NCBI RefSeq assembly: GCF_021283305.1
Contig: NZ_JAJSOK010000025.1
Span: 1-64,000, forward strand
Source of the DNA: Pseudonocardia kujensis
GTDB taxonomy: Bacteria > Actinomycetota > Actinomycetes > Mycobacteriales > Pseudonocardiaceae
Reading direction: 5' to 3'
Length of the DNA: 64,000 bases
The translations under genes and the position numbers were made by a program. Under the pieces are notes generated by a model. That model ran no database searches, had not been told where the DNA came from, and saw only the letters and a list, made by a program, of their open reading frames with translations. Of this stretch, positions 56,012 to 64,000 are shown one piece after another. How positions within the stretch are numbered: the first letter of the stretch is position 1; each line of letters begins with the position of its first letter.

Positions 56012-57161
56012 TGATCCCGGTCATGGCCTGGCCGAGCACCAGGGTGTGCATCTCGACGGTTCCTTCGTAGGTGAGTACGGACTCCAGGTTGGCCATGTGT
56101 CTGATGACCGGGTACTCGAGGGAGATGCCGTTGGCGCCGAGGATGGTCCGGGCCGCGCGGCAGATCTCCAGGGACTCCCGGACGTTGTTGAGCTTCCCGA
56201 GGCTGACCTGGGTGTGTTCTAACACTCCGGAGTCCTTGCGACGGCCGAGGTGCAGAGCGAGGAGCAGCCCCTTGAGGTACTCAAGGTTCATGTCGACGAG
56301 CTTCTGCTGGGTGAGCTGGAACCCGGCGAGCGGTTTGCCGAACTGGTCGCGCTGCTGGGCGTAGTCGAGGGCAGTCTCGATCGACGAGCGGGCCGCGCCC
56401 AGGGCGCCCCAGACAATGCCGTACCTGGCCTCGTTGAGGCAGCTCAACGGACCGCGAAGGCCTCGGGCCTCGGGGAAGGCGAAGGCGTCCGGGATCCGGA
56501 CGGCGTCGAGCACCAACTCGCTGGTCACGGAGGCGCGCAGTGAGAGCTTGTGGTGGATCTCTGGGGCGGAGAAGCCGGGGCTGTCGGTGGGCACGGCGAA
56601 GCCGCGCACTCCCTCGTCGGTCTGCGCCCAGACGACCGCGACGTCGGCGATGCTGCCGTTCGTGATCCACATCTTCCGACCGTCGATCACCCAGTCCCCG
56701 CCGTCGCGGCGGGCCCGGGTGCGCATGGCGGCCGGGTCGGAGCCGATGTCGGGTTCGGTAAGGCCGAAGCAGCCGATGACCTCGCCTGCAGCCATCTGGG
56801 GCAGCCACTGCTGCTTGATCTCCTCGCTCGCCCAGCGGTGCAGCGCGAACATCGCCAGTGATCCCTGGACCGACACCAGCGATCGGATCCCGGAGTCGAC
56901 GGCTTCGAGCTCGAGGCAGGCCAGACCGTAGGCGGTGGCGCTGGTTCCCGCGCAGCCGTAGCCCTCGAGGTGCATGCCCAGGACCCCGAGCGAGCCGAGC
57001 TCCTTGGCCAGGCCACGCGCGTCGGGGAGCTCCCCACGTTCGAACCAGCCCGCGACGAACGGAGCGATCCGGTCGGAGGCCATCTGGCGCACGGTCGCGC
57101 GGATCTCCTTCTCTTCGGAGGAGAGGAGGTCGTCGATTCCGGCCAGGTCCAGCGGGTTCAT
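55998..57161 (-). CDS. gcdH: Glutaryl-CoA dehydrogenase-like acyl-CoA dehydrogenase
   Basis: A 387-residue acyl-CoA dehydrogenase of the glutaryl-CoA branch. Markers are CFGLTEPDIGSDPAAMRTRA (FAD and acyl site), VIDGRKMWITNGSIADVAVV, the arginine-containing CLNEARYGIVWGALGAA and the catalytic Glu in LESVLTYEGTVEMHTLVLG. Glutaryl-CoA dehydrogenase oxidises and decarboxylates glutaryl-CoA to crotonyl-CoA. ATG 57161 overlaps the CoA-transferase stop (ATGA). The genes upstream would supply glutaryl-CoA from a C5 alcohol or aldehyde. Confidence 0.88.
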   Translation of the reverse strand: MNPLDLAGIDDLLSSEEKEIRATVRQMASDRIAPFVAGWFERGELPDARGLAKELGSLGVLGMHLEGYGCAGTSATAYGLACLELEAVDSGIRSLVSVQGSLAMFALHRWASEEIKQQWLPQMAAGEVIGCFGLTEPDIGSDPAAMRTRARRDGGDWVIDGRKMWITNGSIADVAVVWAQTDEGVRGFAVPTDSPGFSAPEIHHKLSLRASVTSELVLDAVRIPDAFAFPEARGLRGPLSCLNEARYGIVWGALGAARSSIETALDYAQQRDQFGKPLAGFQLTQQKLVDMNLEYLKGLLLALHLGRRKDSGVLEHTQVSLGKLNNVRESLEICRAARTILGANGISLEYPVIRHMANLESVLTYEGTVEMHTLVLGQAMTGISAFR

Positions 57162-58294
57162 GCGGTCCTCCTGCGGTCGAGGAAGCGGCGCACCGCTTCG
57201 GTGTGCTCGCCGAGCCGCGGCGGGCGGCGGTAGGTGGTGACGGGGGTGCGGGAGTAGCTGACGGGATGACGGATCTGCGGCGTCGCGTCCGGCCCGACGT
57301 CGACGAGCGGGGTCAGACCGAGGGAGTCCGCCAGGTCGAGCGCGGAGCCGATGTCGCCGACGGACCCGGCGGGGATCCGCGCGGCCGTGAGGCGGTTCAC
57401 CCAGTGTTCAGTGGTGTCCTGGGTGAGCGCGGCTTCGAGCAGCGGCACAAGCTCGGCGCGGTGCGCGACGCGGGCTCCGTTCGTGCGGAACCGGGGGTCC
57501 TCAGCGAGTTCACCGTGGCCGAGGACCTCGGTGAGGTCCCGGAACTGGCGGTCGTTGCCACAGCAGACCGCGATCTGGCCGTCGGCGCACGCCAGCGTCT
57601 CGTACGGGGCGATGGAGGGGTGCGCGTTGCCGAGCAGCCCGGGTGAGTGGCCGGTCGCGAGGTAGGACGAGGCCTGGTTGGCCAGCGAGCCCAGCAGGCT
57701 GGACAGCAGGTTCACCTCGACGTGCTGCCCGAGCCCGGATCGATCGCGCTCGCGCAGCGCGGCGAGGATGCCGATGACGGCGTCCTTAGCGGTGAGCACG
57801 TCGACCAGCGCCACACCGACCTTCGTGGGGTTGGCGTCTCCGGTGATGCTCATCAGGCCGCCGACGGCTTGGACGAGGAAGTCGTAGCCGGGCAGCGCCG
57901 CCCCGCCCGCCGAACCGAACCCGCTCACCGAGCAGTAGACGACTCGCGGGTTGGCAGCGGCGACCGCGGCATATCCGAGCCCCTTCGCATCCAGCGCGCC
58001 GACCCGGAAGTTCTCCACCACGACGTCGGCCTCGGCGGCGAGCATGCGGGCGGTGTCCAGATCGTCCGGATCGTCGAGGTCGAGTGCGACGGACTGTTTG
58101 CTGCGGTTCGCGCACTCGAAGTAGGCGCTGGTGTGCGCGGTCCACGGTGGCCCCCAGTGGCGGGTGTCGTCGCCGACCGACGGGCGTTCCACCTTGATGA
58201 CGGTCGCCCCCAGGTCAGCCAGTGTCGTCGTGGCGAGCGGGCCGGCGAGGACCCGGCTGAAGTCCGCGACCAGCACTCCGTCCAGGGGGTTCAC
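57158..58294 (-). CDS. Class III (CaiB/BaiF) CoA-transferase
   Basis: A 378-residue CoA-transferase that starts GTG over the aldehyde-dehydrogenase stop. It has VLVADFSRVLAGPLATTTLA, DLGATVIKVERPSVGDDTRH, CANRSKQSVALDLDDPDDLD, ADVVVENFRVGALDAKGLGY, FLVQAVGGLMSITGDANPTK and HPSIAPYETLACADGQIAVC. The catalytic Asp sits in the VDVLTAKDAVIGILAAL region as usual. It likely transfers CoA from succinyl-CoA to glutarate, giving the substrate of the next enzyme. The fit with the glutaryl-CoA dehydrogenase is the main argument. Confidence 0.88.
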   Translation of the reverse strand: MNPLDGVLVADFSRVLAGPLATTTLADLGATVIKVERPSVGDDTRHWGPPWTAHTSAYFECANRSKQSVALDLDDPDDLDTARMLAAEADVVVENFRVGALDAKGLGYAAVAAANPRVVYCSVSGFGSAGGAALPGYDFLVQAVGGLMSITGDANPTKVGVALVDVLTAKDAVIGILAALRERDRSGLGQHVEVNLLSSLLGSLANQASSYLATGHSPGLLGNAHPSIAPYETLACADGQIAVCCGNDRQFRDLTEVLGHGELAEDPRFRTNGARVAHRAELVPLLEAALTQDTTEHWVNRLTAARIPAGSVGDIGSALDLADSLGLTPLVDVGPDATPQIRHPVSYSRTPVTTYRRPPRLGEHTEAVRRFLDRRRTA

Positions 58295-59745
58295 GACCCG
58301 ACCTCCCGCCGGGCGATCGCCCACGGGTTCCCCGACTGCAGAGGCGGCGGGAGCAGTTCGTCGGGCACGGCTTGGTAGGCGACGGGCCGCACGAACCGCT
58401 CGAGGGCGGCCGCTCCCACCGAGGTCGCCCTCGGGTCGGTGGTGGCAGGCCAGGGCCCGCCATGCTGTTGGGCCCAGTCGACCGCCACACCGGTCGGCCA
58501 GTCCCCGACGACGACCCGGCCGACCCGGCGCCCGAGCCGGTCCAGGAACACGGCGGCATCCGGGTCCGCATCCGCGGCGAACAGACTCGCCGCGAGGGCG
58601 CCCTGCAGTCCGTCGATCACCTCGACGGCCTCGGCGACCGAGGAGTACTCGATGACCACGGCTACGGCGCCGAAGCACTCCTCGACCACACGGCTGCCCT
58701 CGGTCACTGCCGAGAGAGGTGCGGACAGGACCGCCGCCGGAGCCGACCAGCCCGAGCTCGCCGACGGGATGTGGGCGATCAGCTCGGCGCCTGCGTCCCG
58801 TAGCGCCTCGATGCCGGTCTGCACGGCCTCCGCGATCCCTCGGGTGAGCATCACCGGCTGCACGGCGATCTGCCGCAACGCCTCCCCGAGCGCAGGGGCG
58901 GCACCGGCGCCGTGCGGGGCCAGGAACAGTCCGGGCTTGGTGCAGTACTGGCCGGACCCGAGGGTGCAGGAGCCGGCGAACCCCTTCGCGATCGTCGTGA
59001 CCTCGGGAGCGGCGGACGGGGTGACCACGACGGGGTTGACGGTCCCCATCTCGGCATAGACGGGGACGCCCCTGCTCCGGCAGCGTTCCCACAGGCTCAT
59101 CCCGGCCCGTTGAGATCCGGTGAACGCGACGGCGGCGATGGAGGGGTGGTCGACCAGAGCCAAGCCCTGCTCGAACCCGACCACAGCACCGAGTGTGCCG
59201 TGCGGAGCTCCAGCCTCTGTCAGGGCGTGCTGGGCCAGCTCGACCGTGCGGGCGCTGGTGAGTGGATGGGCGGGGTGGGCCTTGACCACCACGCTGCAGC
59301 CTGCCGCCAGGGCCGAGGCGGTGTCGTTGCCCAGGGCGCCGAATGCGAACGGGAAGTTGCTCGCGCCGAACACCGCGATCGGGCCCAACGGCATACCCGT
59401 CCGCGCCAGGTGGGGGCCGACCACAGCGTCGAGGAATCGGCCCTCACTCGCGGCGTCGGCGTAGAACCGCAGCTGGTCGGCCGTACGGGCGACCTCGCCG
59501 TCGAGCCGGGCCACCCCGAGGGCGCTCTCGCAATCGGCGAGCAACGTCAGCTCGTCGCGATGAGCCTCCAGCGCGGTGGCGACGGCATCGAGCCAGGTCC
59601 GACGTCGCTGCGGCGAGACGCGCGACACCTGCTCGAAGCCGACGCACGAGGCATCGATGACGGCGAGGAGCTCCTCGGGCCGGCTATGGGGCACCGACCC
59701 TGCCGGTGCGCCGGTTCGTGCTTCGTAGCTGATGTCCGCGTCCAT
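58291..59745 (-). CDS. Aldehyde dehydrogenase of the ketoglutarate-semialdehyde type
   Basis: A 484-residue NAD(P) aldehyde dehydrogenase. The segment MPLGPIAVFGASNFPFAFGA, AAGCSVVVKAHPAHPLTSAR, VAFTGSQRAGMSLWERCRSR and the catalytic-cysteine motif SCTLGSGQYCTKPGLFLAPH are typical of 2,5-dioxovalerate (alpha-ketoglutaric semialdehyde) dehydrogenases. In this operon a glutarate-semialdehyde-type substrate is equally plausible. ATG 59745 follows GAGGA. The frame extends upstream, but that part is a shadow. It provides the acid for the CoA-transferase. Confidence 0.88.
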   Translation of the reverse strand: MDADISYEARTGAPAGSVPHSRPEELLAVIDASCVGFEQVSRVSPQRRRTWLDAVATALEAHRDELTLLADCESALGVARLDGEVARTADQLRFYADAASEGRFLDAVVGPHLARTGMPLGPIAVFGASNFPFAFGALGNDTASALAAGCSVVVKAHPAHPLTSARTVELAQHALTEAGAPHGTLGAVVGFEQGLALVDHPSIAAVAFTGSQRAGMSLWERCRSRGVPVYAEMGTVNPVVVTPSAAPEVTTIAKGFAGSCTLGSGQYCTKPGLFLAPHGAGAAPALGEALRQIAVQPVMLTRGIAEAVQTGIEALRDAGAELIAHIPSASSGWSAPAAVLSAPLSAVTEGSRVVEECFGAVAVVIEYSSVAEAVEVIDGLQGALAASLFAADADPDAAVFLDRLGRRVGRVVVGDWPTGVAVDWAQQHGGPWPATTDPRATSVGAAALERFVRPVAYQAVPDELLPPPLQSGNPWAIARREVGS

Positions 59746-59884
59746 GATCTTCCTCGTGAGAAGCGGCCCGGCGCCGACCACGCCGAGCCGCAGGTCTGCC
59801 GGACCGCCCGGCCGAGCCGGCAGGCGGGTCAATCGGGGCCGATGCTGGTCGGGCGGTGCTGGTCGGGCGGCCCCGTCGGGGATG

Positions 59885-60730
59885 TCAGTGGCGGACGAGG
59901 TATCCGGCGTCGACGAAGTGCTTGCTGCCGGTGGTGTAGCGCGACTCGTCCGACGCCAGGAAGAGCACGGCGTTCGCGACGTCCTCGGGCTCGATGAGAT
60001 CCACCGGCAGCGAGTTGGTGGCGCGGAACGCCGCCATGGCCTCGTCCTGGCCGACCTCACCCACGCCCGGCTTGAACAGCTGCCAGGTCGCCTGGTTGTC
60101 CACCATCGCCGTCCGCACCGCCGTGGGGTGAACCGTGTTGACCCTGATGGACTCTGGGGCGAGCTCGTTGGCCAAGGCCTCGGCCAGGCCGATCACCCCG
60201 TGCTTGCTGGCGCTGTAGTGCGAGGTGCCACCGGAACCGCGGATGCCCAGGTTCGAGCTTGTGATGATCACGGAACCGCCACGGCCTCCGGCGAGGACGT
60301 GCGGGACCGCAGCCTTCACCGTCGCCCACACGCCCGTGAGGTTGACGTCGATGGTCGTCTGCCACTGTTCGCGGGACAGTTCCCACGTCCGGCCCTGTGG
60401 GGCGAAGATCCCGGCGTTGCAGACGACGATGTCGAGGCGACCCAGCTCGGCGACCCCGGCGTCGACCGCCGCGGTCAAGGCCGCGAGGTCGCGAACATCG
60501 GCGACGGCGCTCACGATGCGGCGGTCGTGCTTCTCCACCTGTCGGACGGTCTCCGCGAGGTCCTGCTCGGTCGCACCCCGGCAGATCGCCTCCATGCCGT
60601 CGATCGTCGCGCAGGCGTCGACGGCGATGATGTCAGCGCCCTCCTCGGCCAGGCGTACGGCCTCCGCGCGGCCCTGCCCGCGTGCCGCACCAGTGATGAG
60701 AGCTACCTTGCCCTCGACTCGCTGACTCAT
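59885..60730 (-). CDS. SDR-family oxidoreductase, mycofactocin-coupled type (fourth)
   Basis: A 281-residue SDR: VEGKVALITGAARGQGRAEA, ADIIAVDACATIDGMEA, VCNAGIFAPQG, Ser in VIITSSNLGIRG, and Tyr-Lys in HYSASKHG. The VDAC (acidic residue plus Cys) after strand 2 and the insertion around WQLFKPGVGEV place it with mycofactocin-linked dehydrogenases. It is the first gene of the minus operon leading to glutaryl-CoA, and probably oxidises the starting alcohol to the aldehyde or ketone. It is divergent from the flavin monooxygenase. Confidence 0.85.
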   Translation of the reverse strand: MSQRVEGKVALITGAARGQGRAEAVRLAEEGADIIAVDACATIDGMEAICRGATEQDLAETVRQVEKHDRRIVSAVADVRDLAALTAAVDAGVAELGRLDIVVCNAGIFAPQGRTWELSREQWQTTIDVNLTGVWATVKAAVPHVLAGGRGGSVIITSSNLGIRGSGGTSHYSASKHGVIGLAEALANELAPESIRVNTVHPTAVRTAMVDNQATWQLFKPGVGEVGQDEAMAAFRATNSLPVDLIEPEDVANAVLFLASDESRYTTGSKHFVDAGYLVRH

Positions 60731-60917
60731 GACGTTTCCCTTCTCCGCTCCGAGAGGACCCGGTCAGCCTGCGCGGGGAGGACGGATCGGCGGTGTTCGG
60801 ATTTCTGACGGCGCGAGCGTCAGAAACTTGAACGGTCGGCGCTGCGCGGCTGGCCCAAGCTGATCGCACGCCCCGCGCCGCCCCCGGAGAGCGCGGGCCT
60901 CGACGAGGAGGAGACAC

Positions 60918-62105
60918 ATGTCCCGGATGAAGTTCGGCACCTTCATGGCGCCCTTCCACTGCCCGGCCGGTCAGGACCCGGTCTCGGCCTACCAGCGTGA
61001 CCTGGAGGTCCTGCAGCACATGGACCGCCTCGGCTTCGACGAGGCGTGGATCGGCGAGCACCACTCCTGCGGCAACGAGCTCATCCCGGACCCGTTCATG
61101 TTCATCACCTGGGCCGGCCCGCAGACCCGCAACATCAAGCTCGGCACCGGTGTCGTCTCGCTGCCCTACCACAATCCGCTGTGGACGGCCGATCGCGCGC
61201 TGTTCGCCGACAACCTGTTGCGCGGTCGGTTCATGCTCGGCCTCGGCCCGGGTGCCCTGCCCACCGACGCCACCATGATCGGGATCTCGATGGAGGAGCA
61301 GCGCGGCGCGTTCGAGGAGGACGTCGACGTGCTGATGGCGCTGCTGCGGGGCGAGACGGTCACGGCGAAGACCCCGCGCTACACCTTGCAGGACGCTCGC
61401 ACACAGTACGGCGCCTACAGCGACTTCGACATCGTGTGTGCGGCGATCGCCTCGCCGACCGGGCCTCGTGCCGCGTCGAAGAACGGCGTCGGGCTGCTCT
61501 CGGTCGGGGCGACCGCCAAGGGCGGGTTCGACTCGCTGGCGCTGCACTGGGACGTCATGCAGGAGCGCGGCGCCGAGTTCGGCAACCCCCCACGGCGCGA
61601 CCAGTGGCGCCTCGTCGGCCCGATGCACCTCGCCGAGACCAAGGAGCAAGCGATCGAGGACGTCCGCCACGGCCTCGACGACTGGGCCGACTACACCCAG
61701 CACGTCCTCGCCGCCCCGCATTTCCGTGCCGCCGGCGCGACGTTCGAGGAGCGGGTGGCCTGGGTGAACGAGACCGGGCTGGGCGTCATCGGGACCATCG
61801 ACGACGCCATCGCGCAGATCGAGCGCCTCGCCACGCAGTCCGGTGGCTTCGGCTCCTACCTGCTGCTCCACCACGAATGGGCCCGGCCGGAGGCGACGCT
61901 GAAGAGCTACGAGCTGTTCGCCCGCCACGTCAAGCCACGCTTCCAGGGCACCACCGACCGGCTCGAGAAGGCCGTGGCCTACGCGCGGTCCCGGTGGGAG
62001 GAGCTCGACCAGCGGCAGGCCGACGCCATCCAGGCCGCCACCGATCGTCACTCTGCCCAGAAGACCGCCGCCGCGCAGTCCGGCGTCGAGACGACGCGAG
62101 GCTGA
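60918..62105 (+). CDS. LLM-class (luciferase-like) flavin-dependent monooxygenase
   Basis: A 395-residue TIM-barrel flavin monooxygenase. It starts MSRMKFGTFMAPFHCPAGQD and has FDEAWIGEHHSCGNELIPDP, IKLGTGVVSLPYHNPLWTAD, RFMLGLGPGALPTDATMIGI and GLLSVGATAKGGFDSL. EHHS is the conserved His pair of this class. Members are two-component oxygenases (needing an outside flavin reductase) and include limonene 1,2-monooxygenase-type and type II Baeyer-Villiger enzymes. The best-supported role is oxygenation of a cyclic ketone or terpene upstream of the SDR/ALDH genes. Its stop is two bases before the next start. Confidence 0.88.
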   Translation: MSRMKFGTFMAPFHCPAGQDPVSAYQRDLEVLQHMDRLGFDEAWIGEHHSCGNELIPDPFMFITWAGPQTRNIKLGTGVVSLPYHNPLWTADRALFADNLLRGRFMLGLGPGALPTDATMIGISMEEQRGAFEEDVDVLMALLRGETVTAKTPRYTLQDARTQYGAYSDFDIVCAAIASPTGPRAASKNGVGLLSVGATAKGGFDSLALHWDVMQERGAEFGNPPRRDQWRLVGPMHLAETKEQAIEDVRHGLDDWADYTQHVLAAPHFRAAGATFEERVAWVNETGLGVIGTIDDAIAQIERLATQSGGFGSYLLLHHEWARPEATLKSYELFARHVKPRFQGTTDRLEKAVAYARSRWEELDQRQADAIQAATDRHSAQKTAAAQSGVETTRG

Positions 62106-62107
62106 CT

Positions 62108-63268
62108 GTGACGACGCTGCCCGAATCGGACCGGGTGGCACCGGCCACCCCGACCGCGCGCACACTGCCCTGGTGGGGCTTCGGCCTCGCGAACGTCGCC
62201 GTCGTGCTCGTCCTGGCCATCGCCTCCTGGTGGCTGCTGGTAGACCCCCGGTGGAGCGCGATCGGGGCCTACCCGCAGCCGTTCACAGCGGCATTGTTCT
62301 GGACGATCATCAGCGTGGTCTGGGTGGCCTTCACCTGCGCCTGGACCGGCCCGAGCCAGCTCGGGCAGCCTGTCCGTGGCCTCGTCGGCATCGCGCTCAC
62401 CCTCGTCCTCGGGATCGGGATTACCGCGCTGCTGGCCTACGGCTGGGGCAGGGTCGACCCGAGCTTCGCGGCGGCGCGTGAGGGCGGAGCCGGGTTCGCC
62501 ACGGGCAACCTGATCGTGCTGTTCGCCTTCTTCTTCTACGTGATGGCCGTGCTGAACTGGGGCCAGGCACCGTGGGCGGGCCGACTGAACCAGCCCTGGC
62601 TGGGACTTGCCGAGCTCGGCGCGCTGGTCCTGCCCACGCTGGTCGTCTACGGCGTCTTCGCCCTGCCGGGGCTGGCGGTGTGGGGTGACCAGACAGCGGC
62701 CTGGTTCTCGACGACCACTCTCATCGGATGGTTCTACTGTCTGATCGTCGCCGCCGTCATGACCGGCCTGCTGACTGAGAACCTGCCCTGGAAGCTCGTC
62801 GGGTCCCCCGGGCGCGTCGTGCTGGCGTCGCTGGTCGGCAACGTCGTGCTCGGGCTCGTCCTGTTCGTCGTACTCCGAGGGCTGGCCACCGTCTTGATGG
62901 GCTCGAGCAATGCCGCGCTCATCGGTGACGCGTTGTCCTCGCACGCAGCCGAACTGGGAGTGTGCTGGGTGTTCTGGATGATCGCCTGGGCCAACGTGTT
63001 CGGCAACCGGCCGACCAACCGCGGCACCACGATCAACGTACTGGTGCGCGTTGTCGGCACCCTGGTCCTCGCCATGGCCACGTACGTCGTCTACTACTTC
63101 GTCCTGGCCGGCCCGGTGCTCCACGAGCCACAGGTCGCTGGGGCGATGCATGGTGACGCCCTCGGCTTCATGGACTGGATGATCCTCTGGCTTCTCTGGT
63201 ACGTGCTGTTCCTGGGTTCCTGGGGTCTCCCCAAGGCGCGAGAGGCCGAGACCACGGCCGTTCAATAA
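62108..63268 (+). CDS. Multi-spanning membrane protein, function unknown
   Basis: A 386-residue protein with 10 to 12 hydrophobic helices, for example GLANVAVVLVLAIASWWLLV, ALFWTIISVVWVAFTCAW, NLIVLFAFFFYVMAVLN, LGALVLPTLVVYGVFALP and DWMILWLLWYVLFLG. Many tryptophans lie at helix ends. No transporter family motif is clear to me. The GTG start at 62108 is two bases after the monooxygenase stop, so the two are co-transcribed and coupled. It is either an uptake protein for the monooxygenase substrate or a membrane partner of it. Confidence 0.75.
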   Translation: MTTLPESDRVAPATPTARTLPWWGFGLANVAVVLVLAIASWWLLVDPRWSAIGAYPQPFTAALFWTIISVVWVAFTCAWTGPSQLGQPVRGLVGIALTLVLGIGITALLAYGWGRVDPSFAAAREGGAGFATGNLIVLFAFFFYVMAVLNWGQAPWAGRLNQPWLGLAELGALVLPTLVVYGVFALPGLAVWGDQTAAWFSTTTLIGWFYCLIVAAVMTGLLTENLPWKLVGSPGRVVLASLVGNVVLGLVLFVVLRGLATVLMGSSNAALIGDALSSHAAELGVCWVFWMIAWANVFGNRPTNRGTTINVLVRVVGTLVLAMATYVVYYFVLAGPVLHEPQVAGAMHGDALGFMDWMILWLLWYVLFLGSWGLPKAREAETTAVQ

Positions 63269-63338
63269 TCGAACAACCCCCGCCGCCCGGGCCGACTACA
63301 GTCGAGCGATCGTCGACCAACGTCGGTCCGTTAGCGGT

Positions 63339-64000
63339 ATGAGAACACGCAGCGCCTGGGAGCGGTTTCAGGCCGAGGGCGAGAGCAGCAACGGGGCCCT
63401 CGAGGTCCGTTCAGAGATCCTCACCTCCTGGCGTCGCTCGCAGCTCAGCGGTGTCGATCCACTCGAGCTGAGCCTGCCCCACTTCGAGATCGACACCGAC
63501 ACACGATTCGCTCGCGCTGCTCGCCCCGTGCTCGAGGCCGTCTGCGACGAGATGACCGACAGCGGCTTGTGCCTGGCGATCACCGACCGCAACGGTCGCG
63601 TCCTCTGGAGCTGGGCGCCGAACCCCACCCTGCGGCGCGGCCTCGACGATCTCGAACTCCACCAAGGCTTCTCCTTCGACGAGGAGATCGCAGGCACCAA
63701 CGGCCTGGGAACAGCGCTGGAGACGGGACGCCCGGTCACGGTCCGCGGCGAAGAGCACTTCAAGGAGGCGTTCCACTCCTTCACCTGCGTGGCGGCACCG
63801 GTGATCCACCCGGTGACCGCTCGCACGGTCGGCGCCGTGAACATCACGTGCCTTGTCGGGGACACCCACCCTGTGCTCACCAGCACCGTGGTGACACTGG
63901 TCCGAGAGGTGCGAGAAGCGCTCCTCGCCGCCTCCGGCGAGCGCGAACGCCGACTCCTCGACGTCTTCCTCGCCACCAACGTCCGACGTGGCGCAGCGGT
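63339..64000 (+). CDS. GAF-domain transcriptional activator (AcoR/DhaR/MimR-like), 5' part
   Basis: ATG 63339 opens a frame that runs off the window. The N-terminus (ILTSWRRSQLSGVDPLELSL) is the helical start typical of these activators. The GAF domain shows AVCDEMTDSGLCLAITDRNG, then FDEEIAGTNGLGTALETGRP and FKEAFHSFTCVAAPVIHPVT, the G-T-N-G-x-G-T-A-L-E motif of AcoR/DhaR relatives. In actinobacteria such proteins activate oxygenase operons. It lies just after the membrane protein gene and could switch on this monooxygenase operon. The C-terminal half and DNA-binding part are outside the window. Confidence 0.85.
   Translation, partial: MRTRSAWERFQAEGESSNGALEVRSEILTSWRRSQLSGVDPLELSLPHFEIDTDTRFARAARPVLEAVCDEMTDSGLCLAITDRNGRVLWSWAPNPTLRRGLDDLELHQGFSFDEEIAGTNGLGTALETGRPVTVRGEEHFKEAFHSFTCVAAPVIHPVTARTVGAVNITCLVGDTHPVLTSTVVTLVREVREALLAASGERERRLLDVFLATNVRRGAA

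Noticed and set aside
60633..62165. 510-codon minus-strand frame
   Set aside because: Antisense of the LLM monooxygenase; the plus-strand protein has clear family motifs.
1..64000. CRISPR arrays, tRNA or rRNA genes, prophage structural genes
   Set aside because: I looked for regularly spaced repeats, cloverleaf-like sequence with conserved TTCGAATC-type loops, and known phage capsid or tail motifs and saw none I could support.

Overview
The window is very GC-rich. It uses GTG and TTG starts freely, has many ATGA/GTGA start-stop overlaps, and carries an Lsr2 protein, a mycothiol-type maleylpyruvate isomerase relic and several short-chain dehydrogenases (SDRs) of the mycofactocin-coupled type. 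Together these point to a high-GC actinobacterium; a Pseudonocardia-like host is my inference from general resemblance, not something I could test. The DNA is accessory in character. Catabolic operons alternate with insertion-sequence debris (IS256, IS3, IS5, IS110, ISL3, IS630), toxin-antitoxin modules and broken plasmid- or phage-type genes. I see no rRNA, tRNA or CRISPR array.

Layout. 1-3.1 kb: IS remnants, an intact IS5-type transposase and a YefM-YoeB module. 3.1-17.7 kb: a catabolic island under a divergent GntR/FCD regulator. It holds NTF2-fold proteins, a fumarylacetoacetate-hydrolase-family enzyme, a methylmalonate-semialdehyde-type dehydrogenase, a zinc alcohol dehydrogenase, three SDRs, an Rbs-type ABC importer, a frameshifted sugar-phosphate-isomerase-like gene and a cupin. 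A near-identical motif lies at both of its promoters. 17.7-21.4 kb: broken genes and an ISL3/IS630 chimera. 21.4-28.5 kb: a tightly overlapping operon (2OG-Fe oxygenase, dienelactone hydrolase, Atz/Trz-type amidohydrolase, RidA, NitT/TauT-type ABC importer with a fused double permease), facing a double-length Lrp regulator. 30.5-33.7 kb: a TetR regulator diverging from a ketopantoate-reductase-like gene and a P450, with a truncated ferredoxin. 33.7-38.9 kb: a decaying mobile region with dnaB pieces in opposite orientations, Lsr2, HepT-MntA, and a Fic toxin split by an IS3 element.

38.9-45.6 kb: a minus-strand operon (CoA-transferase, nitronate monooxygenase, malonate-semialdehyde-decarboxylase-like tautomerase, AcuI-like reductase) with a divergent LysR. 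It is followed by NsrR and flavohaemoglobin. Read together, these look like nitronate or 3-nitropropionate breakdown plus nitrosative-stress defence. 46.8-51.7 kb: an acyl-CoA operon (enoyl-CoA hydratase, NDP-forming acyl-CoA ligase, ArsR, MHS-family transporter). 51.7-55.1 kb: two head-to-head IS110-family copies sharing a roughly 400-bp non-coding 3' end, and a third relic.

55.2-64 kb: a minus-strand operon (SDR, ketoglutarate-semialdehyde-type aldehyde dehydrogenase, class III CoA-transferase, glutaryl-CoA dehydrogenase). It diverges from a luciferase-like flavin monooxygenase, a multi-spanning membrane protein and a GAF-domain activator that runs off the end. This fits oxidation of a cyclic or linear C5-type alcohol or ketone to glutaryl-CoA. 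Several genes carry single frameshifts in GC-rich runs and could be true pseudogenes or assembly errors.
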